DNA from: Bacillota bacterium
GTDB taxonomy: Bacteria; Bacillota_C; Negativicutes; JAEYSJ01
NCBI GenBank assembly: GCA_023434855.1
Contig: JAEYSJ010000098.1
Location: 1-28,518, forward strand
Reading direction: 5' to 3'
DNA length: 28,518 bases
The position numbers were made by a program, and so were the translations under genes. The notes beneath the pieces are model-generated. The model was given only the letters and a program-made list of their open reading frames with translations. It searched no databases and was not told where the DNA came from. How positions within the stretch are numbered: the first letter of the stretch is position 1; each line of letters starts with the position of its first letter. Shown one piece after another: positions 23,681-28,518 of the stretch.

Positions 23681-23815
23681 ATGATGAAAGTATTAAAGGT
23701 ATTTTCATTTAGTTGCAAAATTAAATATACTACACCATTAGGCCAAAACCCTGCAAATACTCGGAATGTATTCTTAATACAACCTCTGAAAATTCTGAAT
23801 GCGAAGGATATTTAG
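23681..23815 (+). CDS. Possible 44-aa small protein
   Basis: Overlapping ATGs at 23681 and 23684 follow AAAAGGGGTG, a fair SD. The encoded peptide of 44 residues starts MMKVLKVFSFSCKIKY and ends in LKILNAKDI; one Cys, basic, no membrane span. No family recognised and no conserved context, so it may be chance. Confidence 0.25.
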   Translation: MMKVLKVFSFSCKIKYTTPLGQNPANTRNVFLIQPLKILNAKDI

Positions 23816-23916
23816 CTAGTCAACCCTTGCAAGACTTAAGAGGCAGCAGCCGATGATCATAATCTGCCGTTCTTGGGACTAGCCAAAGTTATAGGCACAG
23901 CAAGAGATTTACGGCC

Positions 23917-23961
23917 AAAAACGAAAAGGACACCTGCCATATTAAAATGGCAAATGTTCCC
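23917..23961 (-). terminator. Minus-strand intrinsic terminator (end of candidate small RNA)
   Basis: On the minus strand a stem GGGAACA / GGTGTCC with inner TGCCAT/ATGGCA pairing (23961-23955 with 23934-23928, and 23952-23947 with 23940-23935) is followed by TTTTCGTTTTT (23927-23917). No minus-strand protein gene lies upstream. Confidence 0.5.
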
Positions 23962-24007
23962 TTCGGCCGTCAGGGTCGACTACTTCCTGACGATCTATGT
24001 TAAAGTT
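23917..24007 (-). ncRNA. Candidate small RNA, about 90 nt
   Basis: Minus-strand TATAAT (24019-24014) would start transcription near 24007; a -35-like ATGACT lies 19 bp further up, and a perfect palindrome CGAATATTCG (24023-24032) sits between the boxes. The transcript would fold an 7-bp hairpin (CGTCAGG/CCTGACG, 23992-23986 with 23974-23968) and then the terminator stem. The region also allows a competing outer stem ACGGCC/GGCCGT (23911-23916 with 23965-23970) that shares bases with the first hairpin. No known RNA family was recognised. Confidence 0.3.
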
Positions 24008-24118
24008 TGTATTATTATATTGCGAATATTCGAAATATAGTCATGGAAAATATAAGTAAATGAAATATATTTGGCAATGAATAAGTGATAAAAGTGCCGA
24101 AAGGGTTAGCTTTCGAAG

Positions 24119-24147
24119 TTGAAATTGAAAAAACAGTATGCTATGCT
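24119..24147 (+). promoter_or_regulatory. Probable promoter of the 68-aa gene
   Basis: TTGAAA (24119-24124), 17-bp spacer, TATGCT (24142-24147), ending 59 bp upstream of the start codon. Confidence 0.4.
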
Positions 24148-24206
24148 GTAAAAAAGACAGGCGAAGTAGGGTAGAATGGTAATATTGTTACTAAGGAGGT
24201 CATTGA

Positions 24207-24413
24207 ATGCGTATTGTCGAACAAGCTTTTCGCGTTACGGAGCGTACTAGTATAGTGAAGGTAGATTATCCTGCTGATTGTTTATTTCAGGTTTTTGTAA
24301 ATGGACGTCTTCAGGCTAGAGGTACATATGCAATAGAGGGAGAGAATATTAATTTTGGATTTGATTGTTTGGTAATTAGTGATTTTGTGCAAATATTTTA
24401 TTTTATCCCATAG
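24207..24413 (+). CDS. Small hypothetical protein, 68 aa (DUF4183-like beta-rich tail?)
   Basis: 68 residues with AAGGAGGT well placed before the ATG, its own promoter candidate and a strong terminator, so a real single-gene unit. It is predicted beta-rich: IVKVDYPADCLFQVFVNGRLQARGTYAIEGENINF followed by a D-F-V-Q-I-F-Y-F ending. The order V-N-G-x-L-Q-x-x-G-x-Y-x-x-x-x-x-x-I-x-F recalls DUF4183/exosporium-type and phage receptor-binding C-terminal modules, which occur on longer proteins; this one is the module alone. That resemblance is weak and by eye. No signal peptide; function unknown. Confidence 0.6.
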   Translation: MRIVEQAFRVTERTSIVKVDYPADCLFQVFVNGRLQARGTYAIEGENINFGFDCLVISDFVQIFYFIP

Positions 24414-24430
24414 AAGTTTGGAGTTTCTGC

Positions 24431-24465
24431 AACAAGAGCTGACCATTGTGGTTAGCTCTTGTTTT
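24431..24465 (+). terminator. Terminator after the 68-aa gene
   Basis: AACAAGAGCTGACC (24431-24444) pairs with GGTTAGCTCTTGTT (24450-24463), one G-U pair, 5-nt loop, then T's. Confidence 0.9.
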
Positions 24466-24678
24466 GCTGAAACATAATTTACAAGTTGGTGGGATGCACA
24501 AAAGGGTGATTCATTGGCAGTAACTGCAAAGCAACTTAAATTTTGCAAGCAACTGTCACAAGGGACTACAGGGAAAAGTAGTATAATTGGCCGGTACTTG
24601 TATCATATTAAAAATGTTATTAAGCATTTAATTATGGGAATAACACATACGGTAGGCTTTTCATAAGGAGGCGGCAAA

Positions 24679-25383
24679 ATGGAAACAAAGCAAGAAACGA
24701 AGCGTGACATGTTGAATAAAGGGGCTGTATTGCAGCGGGATAAAGAAACTTACGCTGTGGCGCCGCACATACCAGGCGGCATTATTCTGGATTTTAATTT
24801 GATGCGGAAGATTGTTGATACTGCGGAAAAGTACGGTGCCAAAGCATTAAAACTTACCAGCGCCCAGCGAATTGCCATTGTGGGAATTGAGGAGGATAAG
24901 ATTGATAAGGTATGGGAAGAACTGGGTATGAAAAAAGGGCATGCCATTGGTTTATGTGTGCGCAGTATAAAAATATGTCCGGCAACCCATTTTTGTAAGC
25001 GGGCGCAACAGGATGGAGTGACACTGGGGCTCGAACTAGATGAAAAATATCATGGTATGGATTTACCGTCCAAATTTAAGATGAGCGTTGCCGGCTGTTC
25101 AAATTCCTGTAGTGAACCGGCGGTCAGAGACTTAGGAATTATGGGTACTCCCAAAGGATATACGATTATGATTGGCGGTAATGCTGGCATCAAACCACGT
25201 CTTGCCGATATATTTGCTGAAAACGTTCCCCAGGAAGACGTAATTCCAATGGTCGATAAAATCATTAATTACTATAAAGAAAATGCTAAAAATTATGAAC
25301 GGTTAGGAAACATGATTGAACGTCTTGGACTAGAAAAGATTAAGCAGGATTTATCAGGCAAAGTCGTATCAGTGAAAAGCTGA
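24679..25383 (+). CDS. Small siroheme-dependent (sulfite/nitrite) reductase-like protein
   Basis: 234 residues, about a third to a half of a full sulfite reductase. An N-terminal ferredoxin-like half (YAVAPHIPGGIILDFNLMRKIV ... LTSAQRIAIVGI) is followed by the siroheme and [4Fe-4S] ligand pattern Cys100-x5-Cys106 ... Cys140-x3-Cys144 (CPATHFC, CSNSC), then a C-terminal helical part. This is the design of low-molecular-weight assimilatory-type sulfite reductases of anaerobes. AAGGAGG lies 7-8 nt before the ATG. It stands alone, with no flavoprotein, ferredoxin or siroheme-synthesis gene next to it, so the electron donor is unknown. Reaction on sulfite is the best guess; nitrite or another substrate is possible. 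Confidence 0.87.
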   Translation: METKQETKRDMLNKGAVLQRDKETYAVAPHIPGGIILDFNLMRKIVDTAEKYGAKALKLTSAQRIAIVGIEEDKIDKVWEELGMKKGHAIGLCVRSIKICPATHFCKRAQQDGVTLGLELDEKYHGMDLPSKFKMSVAGCSNSCSEPAVRDLGIMGTPKGYTIMIGGNAGIKPRLADIFAENVPQEDVIPMVDKIINYYKENAKNYERLGNMIERLGLEKIKQDLSGKVVSVKS

Positions 25384-25474
25384 AATTCGCCGGTGTGCAA
25401 TCAAGCCGAGAATGACCACAGCCGGAACCGTTGGCCGGTGGTTCAGTTCGTCTGGCGCAACAAGTAATATAAAG

Positions 25475-25504
25475 CTCCGTAAGCAGTAAGCTTAGGGAGT
25501 TTTT
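25475..25504 (+). terminator. Terminator after the siroheme reductase gene
   Basis: CTCCGTAAGC (25475-25484) against GCTTAGGGAG (25490-25499), one mismatch, then TTTTT. Confidence 0.8.
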
Positions 25505-25619
25505 ACTTGCTATCAAGCCACCCATTTGTCTTGGCGGTGAAAAATAAAAATTGCGAAAGCCATTGTTGTTAATAGTGGACAGGGTGTAATCAGTAAAATA
25601 ACTTCCAATAAATTGTGAG

Positions 25620-25648
25620 TTGCATAACCCATTGTTATAGGCTATAAT
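25620..25648 (+). promoter_or_regulatory. Sigma-A promoter of tadA
   Basis: TTGCAT (25620-25625), exactly 17 bp, TATAAT (25643-25648), about 100 bp before the start codon. Confidence 0.65.
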
Positions 25649-25751
25649 ATTACAGTAATGCGTATGCTTATCTTGGGCGAAACCATGTGGGTGGTTGCAA
25701 AGTGGACGATAAATGAGCATGCCATTCTAATTTGTGTGGTGAACCAGACCG

Positions 25752-26201
25752 ATGGATGACAACTATTTTATGGGCCTGGCTTTGGCCGAGGCAGCCGAAG
25801 CTTACCGGCTTGGAGAAGTGCCTATTGGCGCTGTACTGGTAATGAACGGTGAGGTAATAGCTAGTGCGCATAATATGCGGGAAACATGGCAGGATGCCAC
25901 AGCCCATGCCGAAATTATTGTCATTCGAAAAGCCTGCCAACAGCTTGGACGCTGGCGATTGACCGGAACTACGCTTTATGTTACCATAGAGCCATGCCCT
26001 ATGTGTGCCGGTGCCTTAGTCATGAGCCGGGTTGACCGCTTGGTGTATGGCAGTACCGACTACAAGGCCGGTGCGGTAGAATCCATTTTTAATGTTGTGC
26101 AAAATGAAGCCCTTAACCACCGTATGGCGGTGATGTCAGGTGTCCTGGCTGATGAGTGCGCGGGAATTATGAGGGACTTTTTCCGTGAGCGGCGCAAATA
26201 A
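25752..26201 (+). CDS. tadA: tRNA-specific adenosine deaminase
   Basis: 149 residues, normal length. Zinc-dependent deaminase of the CDA fold that converts A34 of tRNA-Arg(ACG) to inosine. Seen: zinc ligand His52 and proton-shuttle Glu54 in AHAEI, and zinc ligands Cys82 and Cys85 in EPCPMCAGAL, followed by VYGSTDYKAGAVES and the typical C-terminal RDFFRERRK. The SD before ATG 25752 is poor (GGTGA about 11 nt away), yet the homologous start MDDNYFMGLAL fits. A tRNA-Ser gene follows after 38 bp, with no terminator between, so the two may be cotranscribed. Confidence 0.96.
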   Translation: MDDNYFMGLALAEAAEAYRLGEVPIGAVLVMNGEVIASAHNMRETWQDATAHAEIIVIRKACQQLGRWRLTGTTLYVTIEPCPMCAGALVMSRVDRLVYGSTDYKAGAVESIFNVVQNEALNHRMAVMSGVLADECAGIMRDFFRERRK

Positions 26202-26239
26202 ATAGCCAGAAGTATTAATTTAAATAAATAGTTTACTAC

Positions 26240-26330
26240 GGAGAGGTGGCTGAGTTGGTCGAAGGCGCTCGACTCGAAATCGAGTAGGCTGTGAAAGGTC
26301 TCGTGGGTTCGAATCCCACCCTCTCCGCCA
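26240..26330 (+). tRNA. tRNA-Ser (anticodon CGA), CCA encoded
   Basis: Class II tRNA: acceptor stem GGAGAGG with CCTCTCC, D arm TGGCTGAGTTGGTCGA, anticodon loop CTCGAAA giving anticodon CGA (reads UCG), long variable arm, T-arm GTGGGTTCGAATCCCAC, and encoded GCCA 3' end. Lies 38 bp after tadA. Confidence 0.97.
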
Positions 26331-26357
26331 TAAATCAATCAAGAAGTTACATGTAAT

Positions 26358-26402
26358 AAGAAGCATAAAATTGCCATTTTGGCATGCTTATGCTTCTTTT
26401 TT
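26358..26402 (+). terminator. Terminator after tRNA-Ser
   Basis: AAGAAGCATA (26358-26367) pairs with TATGCTTCTT (26389-26398), then T's; an inner TTGCCA..TGGCA stem strengthens it. Confidence 0.85.
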
Positions 26403-26447
26403 AATGCGGCAAACTTATGCTCACAATAGCTTTTGGATAATTATTTG

Positions 26448-26558
26448 ATGAACGGTAAAGGGGTTAAGAGAATTACCAGGGAATTAGAGCTTGACAGCGA
26501 ACCAAATTGGAATAAGTTAATCGGGAAATCTTTAAAAATATTAACTAAAAACGCCTAA
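26448..26558 (+). pseudogene. Probable remnant of a serine site-specific recombinase, downstream of tRNA-Ser
   Basis: 36 codons from ATG 26448, without SD. The frame reads NGKGVKRITRELELDSEPNWN, which matches by eye the recombinase-domain block of large serine recombinases (G-x-x-x-x-x-I-A/T-R-E-L-E/N ... P-x-W-x-x-x-T-I), then degenerates. The frame closes at 26556. No other recombinase part is seen and no flanking att repeat of the tRNA end is found. Remnant status is inferred from one short motif. Confidence 0.4.
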
Positions 26559-26666
26559 CTCTGCAGGAAAGTTCACCCATTATCCCGAATAAATAAATAT
26601 CATAATATTGGCAATAATAAATTATTAGTTTCTTAAAAATGCAGTTAAATTGAGAGGAGAATGTTT

Positions 26667-26942
26667 ATGCCAAAATATGTAATTGAGAGAGAAATTCCGG
26701 GTGCTGGAAATCTTTCGCAGCAGGAATTAACTGCGATATCACAGAAATCATGTGGTATTCTAGGGCAACTTGGTCCGAAGATTCAGTGGGTTGAAAGTTT
26801 TGTCACAGAGAATAAGATATATTGTGTATACATTGCTCCTAACGAAGAAATCATACGGGAACATGCAAATCAAGGTGGCTTTCCCGCCAACAGGATCTCA
26901 AAAATAAAAGCTATTATTGATCCGACAACTTCGGAGGGTTAA
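26667..26942 (+). CDS. DUF4242-family small protein
   Basis: 91 residues from ATG 26667, 7 nt after AGGAG; the ATG at 26661 is only 1 nt from the SD. The sequence PKYVIEREIPGAGNLSQQELTAISQKSCGIL, then VESFVTENKIYCVYIAPNEEIIREHANQGGFPANRI, matches the DUF4242 ferredoxin-like alpha/beta fold; SCO4226 of Streptomyces, in the same family, is reported as a nickel-binding protein. The His of EHANQGGFP and the Glu residues are conserved-looking. Function here is unknown. Single gene with its own terminator. Confidence 0.85.
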   Translation: MPKYVIEREIPGAGNLSQQELTAISQKSCGILGQLGPKIQWVESFVTENKIYCVYIAPNEEIIREHANQGGFPANRISKIKAIIDPTTSEG

Positions 26943-26985
26943 GATACCTGCTTTACAGGACGGAAATTAATAGAGGTAGAAAAAG

Positions 26986-27033
26986 AGCCGGTTGAGGTGG
27001 TCATAGAACCATCTTAGACCGGCTTGTTTTTTT
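26986..27033 (+). terminator. Terminator after the DUF4242 gene
   Basis: AGCCGGT (26986-26992) with ACCGGCT (27018-27024), extended by a G-U-containing inner stem to about 16 bp, then a run of T's. Confidence 0.9.
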
Positions 27034-27065
27034 GAGAGCGAAATGGCATTTTAAAGGAAAAAATT

Positions 27066-27320
27066 CTATTTATTTTTTTCTGTTTTTTCGTAATCCCGGA
27101 AAACCCAATACAGCGATGTACTTGTAACCAATGTCACTCCAACGGCAAAAGGCCATATTACATATAAACTTGCCGGAATCACCGTCAGGATTATGGCACC
27201 AACGGAAGACCACCTGGCAGTCCTGTAACTGACAATTTTTTTATGAAGCAGAAATATCATGCTGTTCCCCAGTATAAGTACAAGCAACATACTTAAGGGA
27301 TATGGATGAACATAGGGCAT
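27066..27320 (-). CDS. Small membrane protein, 84 aa
   Basis: 84 residues from ATG 27320, with AAGGAGA 5-6 nt upstream; the open frame reaches TTG 27338 but overlaps the SD. Three probable membrane segments (MLLVLILGNSMIFLL, VGAIILTVIPASLYVIWP, FAVGVTLVTSTSLYWVF) and a basic/charged C-terminal tail DYEKTEKNK. No family recognised. It converges with the DUF4242 gene and shares its bidirectional terminator region; upstream lies a cluster of short dyads. Confidence 0.7.
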   Translation of the reverse strand: MPYVHPYPLSMLLVLILGNSMIFLLHKKIVSYRTARWSSVGAIILTVIPASLYVIWPFAVGVTLVTSTSLYWVFRDYEKTEKNK

Positions 27321-27695
27321 AGTTTTCTCCTTTTCCAAATGTAAAATTTTAGCTTAGTGGTATCCTTTTTTTACTTATTTTGCTAAATGAAAGTTCTGTA
27401 ATGGAACAAAGTTTCCTTCTGGACTAAAGTCCCTTTCTTTTGGATAGTAAGTCCTATACTACGCTCACCTTGCTTCTCGCAAAAATATACAAATTTAAGC
27501 AGGATTTTTGCCTGGGTCTAATGAATTAAATGGTATTATTGGGAAAATTATCTAGATAAATCCCGAAGTACGTCGTAAGATCTACTATACATTGAACGTA
27601 ATTATGTCCGCATTGGTGGAATTTAGTTATGCTTTCCATAGCTCGTGTATGATGAGATCATCAACCAATCAATCAATCAAGGGAGGAAGGATAAT
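27321..27695. other. Intergenic region with short dyads, no gene
   Basis: 375 bp between divergent genes. Three short dyads stand in a row: GTTC..GAAC (27393-27407), GGACTaaAGTCC (27421-27432) and GGA..GTCC (27442-27454). A run of AATC tetranucleotides (27667-27680) precedes the SD of the TolC-family gene. No sigma-A promoter is convincing. Confidence 0.45.
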
Positions 27696-28518
27696 ATGGC
27701 GCGGCAGAAAATTATTTTGATAGTAGTGATTACTGCGGTTGTGCTCATAATGCAGTTGTCGCATGTGCAGGCGGCACCTATTGAATTATCGCTGGAGGAA
27801 AGTATTGCTGTGGTCCTGAAAAACAATCCGGTAACAAAGTTGGTGCAAGATGACAAAGCCATTTCCGCCTGGGACCTGGCTGGAGCTAAAGCAGGATTCG
27901 GACCTACTGTAACTTTTACCCATACCGATACGGAGACTAACAAAAATGTTTTTGATTTGTCCGGTTCATCTTGGGAATCGTTAGCCAACCAATTTCATAT
28001 CACATCGTCAAATACATCTGACGATTTTACCAGCGATAATGACATCCGGATTAGTTTGCCTGTATATACCGGCGGCAAGGTGGAAAGCCAGGTTAAACAA
28101 GCTAAAATAAATTATCAGGTAGCGGATCTTGAAGCAAGTAAAACTATCCAACAGCTTAAATTAGATACAACTACTGCCTATTTTGCTGTTTTGCAATCCC
28201 GCAATTTACTGCAGGTCAAACAAGAATCAGTGGATAACCTTACTGAGCACCTCAAAAGTGTTCAGGTTCAGTACGATTCGGGAACGGTAAACAAATCCGA
28301 TATTCTCAGATCAGAGGTGGAACTGGGTAATACACAACAAGATCTAGTGAAAGCCCAAAGTCAATATGATGTGGCAATGGTCAAGTTCAAGAAACTTTTA
28401 AGTCTGCCCCGTACCAATCAGGTTGTCCTAAAAGACAACTTAGCATATAGACAATTCTCCCTTACTTTGGAAGAATGCTTGCAGTGTGCTATGACGCATC
28501 GTCCAGATATCGCTCAGG
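27696..28518 (+). CDS. TolC-family outer-membrane efflux protein, 3' truncated by window edge
   Basis: 274 residues are visible and the frame is open at the right edge. ATG 27696 follows GGGAGGAAGG. A signal peptide (MARQKIILIVVITAVVLIMQLSHVQA, cleavage near the AxA) is followed by the mature start IELSLEESIAVVLKNNP, typical of TolC/OprM-type proteins; then a beta/periplasmic part with ISLPVYTGGKVESQVKQAKI and long helices with alternating heptads (TTAYFAVLQSRNLLQVKQES). A second repeat begins with FSLTLEECLQCAMTHRPDI, as expected of the two-fold family. It would form the outer-membrane channel of an efflux or secretion system. Proves the diderm envelope in this window. Its neighbour transporter lies beyond the edge; the PadR-operon pump could share it. 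Confidence 0.92.
   Translation, partial: MARQKIILIVVITAVVLIMQLSHVQAAPIELSLEESIAVVLKNNPVTKLVQDDKAISAWDLAGAKAGFGPTVTFTHTDTETNKNVFDLSGSSWESLANQFHITSSNTSDDFTSDNDIRISLPVYTGGKVESQVKQAKINYQVADLEASKTIQQLKLDTTTAYFAVLQSRNLLQVKQESVDNLTEHLKSVQVQYDSGTVNKSDILRSEVELGNTQQDLVKAQSQYDVAMVKFKKLLSLPRTNQVVLKDNLAYRQFSLTLEECLQCAMTHRPDIAQ

Larger units (their letters stand above)
23411..24206. other. 796-bp gene-poor segment
   Basis: No ORF above 60 codons lies here. It holds a MITE-like inverted-repeat element (23485-23636), a short ORF with a good SD (23681-23815), two minus-strand hairpins with U-tracts (23643-23679 and 23917-23961), a candidate small RNA on the minus strand and a plus-strand promoter for the 68-aa gene. 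The rest shows nothing recognisable. Confidence 0.6.
25384..25751. other. Intergenic region with terminator and tadA promoter
   Basis: 368 bp without a credible gene. It contains an imperfect palindrome around 25420-25440 (GAACC...GGTTC), the terminator at 25475 and the tadA promoter at 25620. Nothing else recognisable. Confidence 0.5.
26331..26666. other. Region between tRNA-Ser and the DUF4242 gene
   Basis: 336 bp holding only the tRNA terminator and the recombinase-like fragment. The last 100 bp are AT-rich and must contain the promoter of the DUF4242 gene; no consensus pair is clear. Confidence 0.5.

Noticed and set aside
26060..26338. Minus-strand ORF of 92 codons starting MIYGGEGGIRTHE
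   Set aside because: It is the antisense of the tRNA-Ser gene and the tadA end; this peptide is a frequent mis-annotation across tRNA-Ser genes.
26331..26460. SRP RNA next to tadA/tRNA-Ser, as in other Firmicutes
   Set aside because: The conserved SRP apical loop sequence is absent here.
1..28518. CRISPR array or complete insertion sequence
   Set aside because: No regularly spaced identical repeats with unique spacers, and no transposase gene were seen; the repeats found are REP- or MITE-like.

Overview
The window looks like chromosomal DNA of a diderm, probably spore-forming Firmicute of the Negativicutes (Sporomusaceae-like). Supporting signs are strong AGGAGG-type ribosome binding sites and U-tailed terminators of Firmicute style, together with a TolC-type outer-membrane efflux gene at the right edge and an EmrA/EmrB-type pump, which need an outer membrane. 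The taxon is an inference; no rRNA or marker gene beyond mutY and tadA is present.

Layout. 1-3.1 kb: the 3' end of a very large cyclic beta-1,2-glucan synthase-type gene (GH94 phosphorylase-like end), closed by a terminator. 3.2-4.0 kb: an AT-rich multi-pass membrane protein. 4.2-6.9 kb: a MocR-type regulator divergent from a PLP aminotransferase. 7.0-10.2 kb: a PadR regulator, HlyD/EmrA adaptor and DHA2 (EmrB) transporter, forming a drug-efflux operon behind a good sigma-A promoter. 10.2-11.4 kb: an isochorismatase-fold protein lacking its nucleophilic cysteine, flanked by four copies of a GGGGACGGTTC-core repeat. 11.4-15.2 kb: an SDR oxidoreductase, a GNAT-like acetyltransferase and a TPR-glycosyltransferase. 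15.3-18.7 kb (minus strand): a FlxA-like coiled-coil protein, then a three-gene operon (DUF2975 membrane protein, YozG-like HTH, DUF4153/4173 membrane protein with a BamE-like tail) whose promoter is overlapped by a perfect 23-bp inverted repeat, then a 73-aa orphan.

19.0-21.6 kb: a zinc-dependent phospholipase C-family protein and a membrane GGDEF + HD-GYP protein. 21.7-23.4 kb (minus): a Thr/Ala/Pro-rich low-complexity protein and MutY. 23.4-24.2 kb: a gene-poor segment with a MITE-like inverted-repeat element and a candidate minus-strand small RNA. 24.2-26.9 kb: a 68-aa orphan, a stand-alone small siroheme (sulfite/nitrite) reductase-like protein, TadA, tRNA-Ser(CGA), a probable serine-recombinase remnant and a DUF4242 protein. 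27.0-28.5 kb: a small membrane protein on the minus strand and the 5' part of a TolC-family gene that runs off the window.

Most units are single genes or short operons closed by their own terminators, so this is mixed housekeeping and accessory content, not one pathway. I found no convincing complete new defence or biosynthetic system. The best leads are the Cys-less isochorismatase-fold protein in the repeat-rich segment, the 23-bp operator-like repeat of the DUF2975/HTH/DUF4173 operon, and the structured 23.4-24.1 kb segment.
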